DNA of 64,000 nt from Rhipicephalus microplus (taxonomy: Eukaryota; Arthropoda; Arachnida; Ixodida; Ixodidae), in NCBI RefSeq assembly GCF_043290135.1, contig NC_134707.1, positions 133,798,319 through 133,862,318 of the forward strand. The letters run 5' to 3'. Below the pieces are notes generated by a model, which was not told where the DNA came from, ran no database searches, and saw nothing but the letters and a program-made list of their open reading frames with translations. The translations under genes were made by a program, and so were the position numbers. Each line of letters starts with the position of its first letter. Within the stretch, counting starts at the first letter, position 1. Of this stretch, positions 21,938 through 31,096 are shown piece after piece.

Positions 21938-22822
21938 ATGATGCGGTCCACTAATCCGCTTCTGTTCATCATGCAGGTCTGTAAATCTCATCCTCTTTTC
22001 GCTAAAAAAACAAGTAATTATTGTCTTGTGCAGCTACCGAGCCCGCAGTGCTGCTTTTCCATTGTTTTTCAGTGTCTTTCCGTGATTAGATCCCTATTAT
22101 TGCTTTCCGGTGATATTGAAAGCAATCCTGGTCCCGATAATGCCGCGCTGCTTGCCGAAATGAAGAAGATTTCCGCTGGTCAGGCTAAGATGATCGCTGA
22201 AATGCAGGAACTAAAGAACCAATCTATGGCTACGACCGCGTTACTGGACACGTTAAGTAAAAGGCTGACGGACCTCGAGGGTAATTACCAAAGTGTGATA
22301 GCCTTGCAAGGAGACATGCAATCTATACAGGCAGACAGCGAACGTACGGCGCAGCTGATCCATAAACTGGAAGCGCGTGTAGACGATGCTGAAAACAGAT
22401 CTAGGCGAAATAATTTGGTTTTCTACGGCCTTCCAGATCCGTCTGCATCAGAGCCATCATCAGATTCTGAAAAAATTATTTTACGTCATTGCTCAGATTA
22501 CCTAAAGGTACAGCTTGAGCCCAAGGATATGGAGCGGGCACACCGAATTGGTCGGCATTCCTGTAACCGCAAACGCCCAATTATAGTAAAATTTGTGTCT
22601 TATAAAACGAAGGAAGCTGTTCTTTCAAAAGGACGTAACTTCAAAGGCACTGACTTTAGCGTCGCAGAAGATTTTTCACCAGCTGTTAGGAACGCCCGTA
22701 AACACCTTGTCGCCTTCGCTAAAGATAAATCTGCACCCTATTCCTTGCGTTTCAAAACGCTGTTCATGGGCCCAAAGCGGTACGTATACGATGAAGCTTC
22801 TCAAACAGTCAAAGAAGCATAG
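21938..22822 (+). CDS. CR1 ORF1: 2A motif, coiled coil, nucleic-acid-binding domain
   Basis: The ATG at 21938 is the first in the last partial monomer and has G at -3; it gives 294 residues. The ATGs in earlier monomers are in the same frame, so the start is not certain. Residues 58-66 read GDIESNPGP, the DxExNPGP signature of 2A ribosome-skipping peptides, with the break expected between Gly65 and Pro66. The leader before it is hydrophobic (SVIRSLLLLS). A coiled coil (QLIHKLEARVDDAENRSRR) leads into NNLVFYGLPDP, the start of the L1-ORF1-like RNA-binding domain. ORF1p would coat the LINE RNA. It ends in TAG at 22820-22822. Confidence 0.88.
   Translation: MMRSTNPLLFIMQVCKSHPLFAKKTSNYCLVQLPSPQCCFSIVFQCLSVIRSLLLLSGDIESNPGPDNAALLAEMKKISAGQAKMIAEMQELKNQSMATTALLDTLSKRLTDLEGNYQSVIALQGDMQSIQADSERTAQLIHKLEARVDDAENRSRRNNLVFYGLPDPSASEPSSDSEKIILRHCSDYLKVQLEPKDMERAHRIGRHSCNRKRPIIVKFVSYKTKEAVLSKGRNFKGTDFSVAEDFSPAVRNARKHLVAFAKDKSAPYSLRFKTLFMGPKRYVYDEASQTVKEA
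22109..22135 (+). other. 2A-type ribosome-skipping motif
   Basis: The codons encode GDIESNPGP in frame with ORF1. 2A-like sequences near the N-terminus of ORF1 are known from some CR1 and L2-like LINEs. Skipping here would remove the first 65 residues. Confidence 0.75.
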
Positions 22823-22828
22823 CAACCA
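22820..22828 (+). promoter_or_regulatory. Candidate stop-codon readthrough site between ORF1 and ORF2
   Basis: ORF1 ends TAG CAA CCA, matching UAG-CAR-YYA, the tobamovirus-type leaky stop context. The following frame is ORF2, in the same phase. It has no ATG until 22970, which lies after the conserved endonuclease residues TNIRSF. Readthrough would give a fusion containing the complete endonuclease. This is inference from sequence. Confidence 0.5.
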
Positions 22829-25669
22829 CAAATCGAGACAAAATTAATCCGTCGTCCGAAACCAACAGGCAAGTCACGTCTTCCCATCTCAGTAATCTTC
22901 ACTAATATACGCAGCTTCATTTCAAAACGTGAACATGTGTCCAACCTTGTGCTGACATCTAAAAGCAACATGTTAATTCTTACCGAAACTTGGCTTAGCG
23001 ACCACATTTCAGATTCGGAAGTACTGACAGATTTGCCTAATTTCAGTCTGTTTCGTGCTGACCGACCGAATGCACGAGGCGGAGGTGTCCTCATAGCTGC
23101 CAGCCAGGAACTATCGTGCTCTGTTCTTAGTATCAGGTCGAACTTAGAACTACTTTTCATTCATTGTCACGCCGCTCCACAATCAGTACTTGTGGGCGTT
23201 TGCTATAGACCCCCCCACAGTAGCCCAGCTTTTGCCATTGAGCTAAACAATGCACTCTTCGAAATAACATCGAAGCACACCAAGGCTAGCCTTCTCCTTT
23301 TCGGAGACTTCAATTTTCCAGACATTAATTGGCACAACTTATCTCCCCACTTAGTAAACGAGACGGAGGTAAAAAACTTTCTTGACGTTTGTCTTGATTT
23401 TAATCTTAGTCAACTAGTGTCTCAACCAACGCGTATCACGGAAAACACAGCTAACGTATTAGATTTAATACTAACAAACCAACCAGACAAATTATCATCG
23501 ATCGCCTACCTAAAAGAAATCAGTGATCATAAGGTCATTCACGCGTCCTTTAACTTTGGGGCAGTTCCGCGCTTGAAAGTACAAAAAACTATACATCTTT
23601 ACAAGAAAGCAAACTACAAAGCTATGTACGATAACCTGTGTGAGTTTTTAGTTTCATTTGAAACGTCTTTCAATAAACGCACCATCCATACAAACTGGCA
23701 AATATTTAAAGAAAAAATTAACAGCCTAGCAGACAGATACATCCCAAGGATAGCGATAGGAACGCAACCAGAAAAACCATGGTTCAGCAATTCTTTAAAA
23801 AGGTTGGATAACAAAAAGAAACGTTTATACCGAGCAGCAAAAGGTACCACAAATGTATGCGCATGGGATAAATATTACACAGCGGAACGCGCATACTTGT
23901 CAGCTGTTCGGGAAGCAAAAAAAACGTACTTTCACGAAGACCTACCCAAGATGCTGGTCAACAATCCAAGGAAATTTTGGCAGGTGATTAATCCTCGAGA
24001 TATAAACAGCAACACGCTAATTAACGAAGACGGTGAAACGGTCGACGACGTGGAGTGCGCTAACATTTTCAATGCAGCTTTCGCGTCAGTATTCACCAAA
24101 GAAGTTAGCTTACCATTTCCTTCTACAGCGTCAAGCACACCCAATACCATGCCAGTTATAACTTTCCATGTTGATGGTATTTCCTCTTTAATTGACAATC
24201 TCAAACTATCATCTTCAGCCGGAGTAGACAACATAAACTCAAAAGTGTTAAAAAATACTAAAGATATCAGTGCTGCTTATTTATGTCTATTGTTTTCTCA
24301 GTCACTTTCCACAGGCACCATACCTCATGACTGGACGGTGGGAAGGGTTGTTCCAATCTATAAATCAGGGGACAAGAATTCCCCACTTAACTATCGCCCC
24401 ATTTCACTTACAAGCGTACCTTGCAAAATCATGGAACATGTCATTTATACAGAAATCATGAAATTTTTAGACTCGAATAAATACTTTCATCCTTCACAGC
24501 ACGGATTTCGCAAAGGGTTTTCTTGCGAAACCCAATTGGCAGCGTTTCTGCATGATCTTCACACAAATCTCGATACTAACCTACAGACAGACGCGATATT
24601 TTTAGACTTTGCGAAGGCGTTCGATAAGGTACCACATAAACGATTGCTACTAAAACTATCTTTGGCAAATGTACACCCCGACGTCTTACGATGCATTGAA
24701 GCATTCCTTAATAACCGCTCACAGTTTGTCTTTATTAACAACAGCACCTCTGACTCCCTGCGTGTAACTTCCGGTGTTCCTCAAGGATCTGTTCTCGGGC
24801 CTCTCCTCTTTTTAATATATATTAACGATCTACCTGGTCATGTAACCTGTAATATCCGTATGTTTGCGGATGATTGCGTCATTTACAAAACCATTACTAA
24901 TACATCTCACCAAATTTCTCTTCAGGCAAATATTAACCGTCTGCAACAATGGTGTGACTGTTGGCTAATGACACTAAACCCCGCTAAGTGTAAAGTTGTG
25001 ACATTCTCCCGTCGACGTAACCCTCTGTCCTATTCATATTCAATCAATAACATATCATTAGAAGCTTCGCCCTCATACAAATACCTCGGTGTTACCCTAA
25101 CTAAAGATTTATCTTGGAACGCACATATCACTAACGTCATCTCATCTTCTAATAAATCACTTGGTTTCCTTAAACGCCACCTAAAACAAGCCCCAAAGCA
25201 TGTTAGATTACTAGCCTATCAAACCATAATCCGCCCTAAACTCGAATACGCATGCGCAGTATGGAGCCCCCACCAAACATATTTAAGCAACGCTCTCGAA
25301 ACCGTGCAAAACCGTGCTGTAAGGTTCATACACTCTCAATATTCATATCATGTCAGCGTGTCTTTATTGCGAAAGGACTTAGGTCTGCCGACCCTTGCCC
25401 ATCGTCGCCGTGTTTTATCACTATCTCTTTTTCATAAGTTTTATCATTGTTCGCTCAATCAAACGCCGTACATTATTCCCCCTGGCAGAACATCGCATCG
25501 AACTGGGCACATCAACCATGTGGGCCGCCCCCGCACTCGTACTACTACCTTTTCAGGTTCTTTTTTCTTTCGCACAGCCATAGATTGGAACAGCCTGCCT
25601 CACCAAATTGCCGCCCTAACCAGCGCACCCGCATTCATGCAAGAGATATCTCATCATTTTTCAGAATAA
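22823..25669 (+). CDS. CR1 ORF2: AP-type endonuclease and reverse transcriptase
   Basis: Open for 948 codons after the ORF1 stop. Endonuclease signatures are TNIRSF (codons 27-32), ILTETWL, RADRPNARGGGV, LLFGDFNFPDINW and ISDHKVIHASF. RT signatures are GRVVPIYKSGDK, NYRPISLTSVPCKIME, HGFRKGFSCETQL, DFAKAFDKVPH, SGVPQGSVLGPLLF and MFADDC (FADD at 24862-24873). The C-terminus has the CR1-type WNSLP block. The protein nicks target DNA and copies the LINE RNA from the nick. No disabling lesion is visible. How translation starts is unclear, because no ATG precedes the endonuclease motifs. Confidence 0.92.
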   Translation, partial: QPQIETKLIRRPKPTGKSRLPISVIFTNIRSFISKREHVSNLVLTSKSNMLILTETWLSDHISDSEVLTDLPNFSLFRADRPNARGGGVLIAASQELSCSVLSIRSNLELLFIHCHAAPQSVLVGVCYRPPHSSPAFAIELNNALFEITSKHTKASLLLFGDFNFPDINWHNLSPHLVNETEVKNFLDVCLDFNLSQLVSQPTRITENTANVLDLILTNQPDKLSSIAYLKEISDHKVIHASFNFGAVPRLKVQKTIHLYKKANYKAMYDNLCEFLVSFETSFNKRTIHTNWQIFKEKINSLADRYIPRIAIGTQPEKPWFSNSLKRLDNKKKRLYRAAKGTTNVCAWDKYYTAERAYLSAVREAKKTYFHEDLPKMLVNNPRKFWQVINPRDINSNTLINEDGETVDDVECANIFNAAFASVFTKEVSLPFPSTASSTPNTMPVITFHVDGISSLIDNLKLSSSAGVDNINSKVLKNTKDISAAYLCLLFSQSLSTGTIPHDWTVGRVVPIYKSGDKNSPLNYRPISLTSVPCKIMEHVIYTEIMKFLDSNKYFHPSQHGFRKGFSCETQLAAFLHDLHTNLDTNLQTDAIFLDFAKAFDKVPHKRLLLKLSLANVHPDVLRCIEAFLNNRSQFVFINNSTSDSLRVTSGVPQGSVLGPLLFLIYINDLPGHVTCNIRMFADDCVIYKTITNTSHQISLQANINRLQQWCDCWLMTLNPAKCKVVTFSRRRNPLSYSYSINNISLEASPSYKYLGVTLTKDLSWNAHITNVISSSNKSLGFLKRHLKQAPKHVRLLAYQTIIRPKLEYACAVWSPHQTYLSNALETVQNRAVRFIHSQYSYHVSVSLLRKDLGLPTLAHRRRVLSLSLFHKFYHCSLNQTPYIIPPGRTSHRTGHINHVGRPRTRTTTFSGSFFFRTAIDWNSLPHQIAALTSAPAFMQEISHHFSE

Positions 25670-25869
25670 CAATTACTGGATGTCATTTTTCATCTTTCCA
25701 ACTGATTGTATATACCACAAAATCATGTAAACCATATTTCCACGTCATGTTTAATAAATGCTTATTCAAATGTCATTTCTAACAATGTATAATGAACATA
25801 TGTAAACCCACCCCTTATGTAATGCCCCTGTTGGGCTTTTAAGGTAATAAAATGAAATGAAATGAAATG
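25670..25869 (+). repeat. CR1 3' UTR and (AAATG)n tail
   Basis: About 180 bases of A/T-rich sequence with AATAAA-type words end in four ATGAA-type repeats, then meet the RTE sequence (TCTGCATGACGG). The short 3' repeat tail is usual for CR1/L2-group LINEs. Confidence 0.85.
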
Positions 25870-27795
25870 TCTGCATGACGGCTGATATTTCTACTGAATC
25901 AAACGCTTTCTCGTAATCTATGAAGGCTATGTATAGTGCTTGGTTATACTCTGAGCATTTCTCTATTACTTGATTGATAGTATGAATGTGGTCGATTGTT
26001 GAGTAGCCTGTTCGAAATCCTGCTTGTTCCTTTGGTTGATTGAATTCTAATGTTTTCTTTACTCTGTTAGCAATTACCTTTGTAAATAGCTTGTATACTA
26101 CAGAGAGCAAGCTGATCGGCCTGTAATTCTTCAAGTTCTTGTCATCTCCTTTCTTATGTATTAAGATGATGTTAGCGTTCTTCCAAGACTCTGGTACTCT
26201 TCCCGTCAGGAGACACCTCGTAAACAGGGTGGCTAGTTTTTCTAACACATTCTGTCCTCCATGTTTCAGCAGATCTGATGTTACCTGATCCTCACCAGGA
26301 GCTTTGCCTCTTTGCATGCTCTCCAAAGCTTTTCTGACTTCTTCTATCATTACTGGTGGGGTGTCATCTGGGTTACTGCTAGTTCTTATAGTATTAGGGT
26401 CGTGGTTGTCTCGGCTACTGTACAGATCTCTGTGAAACTCCTCCGCTATTTTAACTATCCTATCCATATTGGTAGTTATTTTGCCTTCTTTGTCCCTTAG
26501 TGCATACATCCGACTTTTGCCTATTCCAACTTTGCTCTTCACTGCTTTGACGCTCCCTCCGTTTTACAGAGCGTGTTCAATTCTCTCCATGTTCTACCTT
26601 CTTACATCGCATACTTTACGTCTTTTAATCAGCTTCGAAAGCTCTGCCAGTTCTATTTTGTCTGTTGTACTTGACACTTACATGCTTTGACGCTTCTTAA
26701 TTAGGTTTTTCGTTTCCTGGGAAAGCTTGCCAGTGTCCTGTCTAACTACCCTTCCTCCAACTTCCACTGCACACTCCGTAATGATACTCGTCAGATATCA
26801 TTCATTGTATCTACGCTAAGGTTGGTTTCCTCACTGAGAGCCGAGTACCTGTTCTGCAGCGACACTCTGAATTCCTGTACTTTCCCTCTCAGTGCTAGCT
26901 TATTGATTGGCTTCTTGCGTATCAGTTTCTGTCGTTCTTTCTTCAAGTCTAGGCGAATTCGAGACCGTGCCATTCTATGGTCACTGCATTGTACCTTGCC
27001 AATCACTTCCACATCCTGCACGATTCCTGGGTGTGCAGTCATTATAAAGTTTTTTTCGTTCTTATTTTTGCTATTAGGGGTCCTCCATGTCCACTTGCGG
27101 TTTTCTCGTTTGCCGTAGATGGTATTCAAAATCCGCAAATTATTGCGTTCTGCGAATTCTACTAGTAGCTCTCCTCTGGCGTTTCTCGTGCCGATGCCAT
27201 AATCTCCTACTGCCTGGTCTCCAGCCTGCTTCTTCCCTACCTTTGCATTAAAGTCGCCCATCACTATAGTATACTGTGTTTTTACCTTACTCATTGCCGA
27301 TTCCACGTCTTCATAGAAGCTTTCAACTGAAGCGTCATCATGGCTGGATGTAGGCGCGTAAGCCTATACTACCTTCATCTTGTATCTTATATTCAGTTTA
27401 ATTACAATACCTACCACCCTTTCATTAATGCTATAGTATTCCTCTATGTTGCCAGTTATGTTTCTGTGAATTAGGAACCCCACTCCCAGTTCTTTTCTGT
27501 CTGCCAAGCCCCGATAGCAAAGGGCCTGCCCATTCTGTAGCACAGTATAGGCCTCCTCTGTCCTCCTAACCTCACTGAGCCCTATTATATCCCATTTAAC
27601 ACCCTCTAGCTCCTCGAATAGTACAGCTAGACTTCCCTCACTAGATAAGGTTTTAGCGTTAAACGTTGCCAAGTTCAGGTTCCAATGGCGGCCTGTAGTC
27701 CAGAGATTCTTAGCACCCTCTGCTGCGTTGCAGATCTGACCGCCGCCATGGTCAGTTGCTTCGCAGCTGCTGGGAACTGAGGGCCGTGAGTTATT
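25870..27795 (-). pseudogene. RTE endonuclease and RT N-terminal half
   Basis: Minus strand. LATFNAKTLSSEGSL and IIGLSEVRRTEE open the endonuclease (27690-27364). TAG near 27364-27366 replaces a residue in VVxAYAPTS. The next frame (27306-26791) has VMGDFNAKVG and CSDHRMARSRI. RT begins in 26542-25870 with KAPGEDQVTSDLL, NANIILIHKKGD, LKNYRPISLLSVVYKLF, EQAGFRTGYSTIDHI and FIDYEKAFDSVE. It is then cut by the CR1 insertion. Nonsense and frame breaks make it inactive. Confidence 0.87.
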
Positions 27796-27827
27796 TGACG
27801 TATGCTTGTGGGAGGTAGTGGCCAGAT

Positions 27828-28746
27828 TTATATTTATTTAGAAAATACTGCGGTCACTGAAGACCAAGCAGGTGGGGAACATTACAATAAACAAATATGC
27901 AAACATCGAGAAAAAAATTAAAGGAATAATCAGATTTGCAAGAATACAAAATGGATGATACAATGAATTTAAGAAAAAATATAACAGACCATATAAAAAT
28001 AAATAATAAATAGTGGCGAAAATGGAGTGATGTCTTAAAGCACACAAAAAAGAATATACACATACGTACAGAAAAATTTATACACATAAAAACGCGTCAA
28101 CTATTACAAGTACTGAGCACCAACAATCCGAAAAAGTGATATTGCATGAATACAGAGTATAAACATTATATTAAGCACTAGCAGTACAGAAAAGGTGCGC
28201 TTATGTCACGGTTGAGATGCTCCGAGCAACGCTTTCTCGAAGTCATCAGATGAAATGACATCAGGTGGTAAGCTATTCCACTGAATAATTGTTCGGGGAA
28301 AGAAAGAATTTGTAAAGGTGTTATTCCGCGTGGTGTATAGGAGCAGGTTATGCGTATGACGATGCCTAGATGCGCGAGGAGAGAATGGTTGTATGTATTT
28401 ATGGGCAGGAATATTCAGCTTACCATTATAAATGGAATGCAAGAATTTCAGGCGTGCGATTCTGCGGCGATCTTCAAGCACAGGAATATCGTTGTCTTTC
28501 ATCAATTTTGTCGGAGAATCAGATATTTTAAACTTAGAAAAAATAAAACGTACAGCGCGTCTTTGAACCATTTCAAGTTTTTGAATGTCTTTTTTGTAGA
28601 AAGGGTCCCAAACCACTGATGCATATTCAAGTTTAGGCAAAATATACACTTTGTACGCGAGCATTTTTAATTTCGGAGGGGCTTTTTTCAGTTTGTGCCT
28701 CAGAAAACCAAGCTTACGAGAAGCTGATGCGGAGACATTTGTTATA
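27828..28746 (-). mobile_element. 5'-truncated CR1-type LINE
   Basis: Minus strand. The RT C-terminal part (28746-28206) is followed by about 380 bases of A/T-rich 3' UTR. It differs from the CR1 at 21302-25869 and belongs to another subfamily. Its 5' cut coincides exactly with the end of a SINE. Confidence 0.8.
28206..28746 (-). pseudogene. CR1-type RT C-terminal fragment
   Basis: It reads KLGFLRHKLKKAPPKLKMLA, LEYASVVWDPFYKKDIQKLE and TIIQWNSLPPDV, the conserved tail of CR1 ORF2. It matches the 3' third of the intact ORF2 here (FLKRHLKQAPKHVR, LEYACAVWSPH, WNSLPHQI). The frame is open but lacks all catalytic motifs. Confidence 0.85.
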
Positions 28747-28954
28747 TACTGCACCAGGGTGGCCAATCCTTCTCTGGTGAGGGAGTGCGTTCCCGGCGGT
28801 GGTTACCGGTGAGGCCGCACCCCAGGCCTCTTAATGCAGTTCCATCAACACGTGGATTTTTTTTCCGGTTGAAAACTGCGCGGCACCGGGATTTGAACCA
28901 CGGACCTCTTGCATGCGAGGCGGATGCTCTAACCACTGTGCCATCGCCACACCC
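28747..28954 (-). mobile_element. tRNA-Ala-type SINE
   Basis: On the minus strand the head is tRNA-like. The A box TGGCACAGTGG is at 28943-28933 and the B box GGTTCAAATCC at 28899-28889. The anticodon region reads CTCGCATGC, as in tRNA-Ala (CGC). A body of about 140 bases follows and ends where the CR1 fragment begins. Polymerase III transcription and LINE-driven mobility are inferred. It is not a functional tRNA: the anticodon stem is imperfect. Confidence 0.8.
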
Positions 28955-29060
<106 letters not shown>

Positions 29061-29068
29061 GATTCAAA

Positions 29069-29290
29069 AAAGAAATTCTGTTGGTGCGGTGCAAATATAA
29101 TTAGGAATGAAGGAGCACACTTACGAAAATTTGATAATTGTTTACTCTACGTTTCGGGCGTGGCACGGCCTTCGTCAGGATTAACAGAAATACAAGTATG
29201 TGGCCACTTTCATGAGCAGGCATGAACACGTCAGTACAAAACACGTGCAATGAGCATGTAAGTGTCACAAAAATTTTTTGAAAAAGCCGT
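29069..29290 (-). repeat. PLE terminal repeat, downstream copy
   Basis: It matches 33336-33521 over ATTCTGTTGGT, GGAGCACACTTACGAAAATT, ACGGCCTTCGTCAGGATTAA and CATGAACACGT. These are direct repeats, as in the pseudo-LTRs of Penelope elements. Confidence 0.85.
29151..29178 (-). ncRNA. Hammerhead ribozyme-like core, copy 2
   Basis: On the minus strand CTGACGA (29178-29172) and GAAAC (29155-29151) flank AGGCCGTGCCACGCCC. Stem II has one mismatch relative to copy 3. It sits in the PLE terminal repeat, where hammerheads have been described in other species. Confidence 0.45.
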
Positions 29291-29481
29291 GACTACACTA
29301 AAAAGACCATTAAAATGTAATACAATAGACAAGATTGTGGGCATGTAAAAGGCATTTGTAACATTCACCATTGACGACGAGGATCACGCATGAAAAAAAA
29401 ATAAATAATTATGTGATAACATTTAGGAAGTATATAATACGTCAGCGATGCTTCTTTAATTATTTCTCAAAACTTCGGACG

Positions 29482-29967
29482 TCAGGGCATCGTATAAAGG
29501 CATGACACTTTGCCTACGCATTCGTTAATGCTGGATAACAGACTGTTGAAGTTTGGAATCAAGAAAGATTCTCGAATTTGGCGATCATGGTGCGATTTAA
29601 AGCCCGATTCTAATAGTGTCACCATAATCTTGTCAAACGAATGACCTGGTAGATGACAATGCTTGGACAATGGAAGATGTGGCAAACTGTTTACGTGTGA
29701 TTTGTGGTTGTTGAAACGGATGCGAAAAGATGTCTCGGTTTGACCGATGTATTGCATGTGGCAGATTGAGCATTCAAGTAATTAAACAATGTTGCTGCTA
29801 TCGCAGTTTAAGTCCCCTTTAATCCTAAGTGAAAAGTTAGATGCCGTGCTTTTAGCAACAGTCGCAGGGGTTATGTGCGCACAAACTTTACATCGCGTTT
29901 TTTTACAGGAGTGACAACCAACGGGAGCAATGAATCTAGTCTTGGAAGAAGTTACCATGTCGCGCAA
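29482..29967 (-). pseudogene. PLE ORF2 C-terminus: zinc linker and GIY-YIG endonuclease
   Basis: The linker reads CHSCKKTRCKVCAH. A single in-frame TAA near 29778 is followed by LLECSICHMQYIGQT (the Y-x9-YIG half of the nuclease) and RIRFNNHKSHVNS (its conserved R and N-x-H). In canonical Penelope elements this domain nicks the target. The stop codon would truncate the enzyme before its nuclease. Confidence 0.88.
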
Positions 29968-30399
29968 GTTCCTTGATCTCCGATATACAACCCGTGGTGA
30001 TTCAGTGAAGATGTCCTTTAGCCGATCGCTCTGTGTCAGTAAGTTGTAATGCTTTCTGAGTATATGCGAAACATTAGGAATAGATGCAGAATGCGTTAGA
30101 ACGAGGTTGGTTCGGGAAGGTGGCGCTAATCGCTTGTCCTTACTGATGAGCTCTTTCCGATCGAGACATTTGGCCCGTTGGAGAGCATCGTCAATTATTT
30201 CTGAAGGATATTGTTGTTCGGTTAATGCTTTACGGAGCTGGTCACAGTTGTGAGTGAAATCCCTGTTGTCCGAACAAATTCTTTTAAAACGGATAGCTTG
30301 GCTATAAGGGATACTTGTTTTGCAGTGTTTGACATGGCTACTTTTAAAATGAAGATATTTTTGTCGGTCAGTGGGCTTCCTGTATAGGTTTGTCGTTAG

Positions 30400-31096
30400 T
30401 TTACCATTGCTTAAAGCTGCATTGACGTCAAGGAAGTTTATGGTGTCTGGTGAATAAGAGTGGGAAAAGGAGATAGATGGTTTTACTTTGTTGAAGTCTG
30501 CAATGAAACATGTTATGCCGCTTCACCATGGTGCGAAATTAAGAAAATGTCGTCAATGAAGCCTTTGTAATAAAGCGGTTTAAGGTCACGAGTGGCGAGA
30601 AAGTTCTTTTCTAGAATGCCCATGAAGATGTTCGCATAATTGGGACATATTTTTGTGCCCATCGAGGTGCCGCTGGTTCTTACATAATGTTCACCGTTAA
30701 ATTCAAAGATGTTAGCTCGAATATCAGTGATAAAATAGTGCTCAAGGTGGAACCGTCGATGGGTTTGCCATTTACCGAGTCATTGTATGCTTGGAGTACA
30801 GAACGAATCCCGTCCGCATGGTGTATATTTGTGTACAGTGACACCACATCTAGTGTGACCAGAAGAGCCTCACTCGGAACACGCATATTTACAATGTCAC
30901 GCAGAAAGTGATTAGTGTCCTTGACATATAAAGAAAACTTAGGAGGAATTGAACTAATTAGGCTGTCTGCATATCGAGACAGGCTTTCCGTAATTGTTCC
31001 TATTCCTGAAATGATTGGCCGGCCTGGATTATTTGTTTATGAATCTTAGGGAGCAGATAAAATCTACCAGTTACCGGACTCAGGGGGACTAAGGAT
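30400..31096 (-). pseudogene. PLE ORF2 reverse transcriptase core (frameshifted)
   Basis: LLVTLDVVSLYTNIHH (30840 region) is the Penelope RT motif with the first catalytic Asp. After a frameshift near 30690, TSGTSMGTKICPNYANIFMG and FIDDIFLIS (the DD box, about 30560) can be read. These motifs separate PLE RT from LINE and LTR RTs. Confidence 0.87.

Larger units (their letters stand above)
21302..21976 (+). repeat. 309-bp tandem monomers in the CR1 5' region
   Basis: Two full units start at 21302 and 21611. A partial third unit starts at 21920 and diverges after about 21976. The full units look identical by eye. The period is 103 codons, so the frame stays open across them and would give a repeated 103-residue peptide if translated. 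I read this as repeated 5' UTR/promoter, by analogy with monomers of rodent L1, not as protein repeats. Confidence 0.9.
21302..25869 (+). mobile_element. CR1-type LINE, nearly intact, with 5' tandem monomers
   Basis: The insert runs from the first base of a monomer to an (AAATG)n tail at about 25851-25869. It carries ORF1 (2A motif, coiled coil, L1-ORF1-like domain) and ORF2 (endonuclease and RT) with no frameshift and no internal stop other than the ORF1 terminator. It splits the RTE LINE. Target duplication is at most TGT, common for CR1. It is the best preserved LINE in the window and probably recent. Confidence 0.9.
20286..27795 (-). mobile_element. RTE-type LINE, split by a CR1 LINE
   Basis: Two minus-strand parts (27795-25870 and 21299-20286) join in register across the CR1 insertion: FIDYEKAFDSVE-SAVMQ, then LRNQGVDEVYINILEEIYRE. 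Order on the minus strand is endonuclease, RT, C-terminal domain, and a short TGATGATGA-type 3' tail. These are RTE-group hallmarks. Nonsense codons show it is a pseudogene. Confidence 0.88.

Noticed and set aside
22937..25669. GTG at 22937 as the start of CR1 ORF2
   Set aside because: GTG is not a usual eukaryotic start and lies after the conserved endonuclease Asn. The open frame extends back to the ORF1 stop.
28889..28943. A tRNA-Ala gene
   Set aside because: A and B boxes are good, but the anticodon stem is imperfect and a SINE body follows directly.
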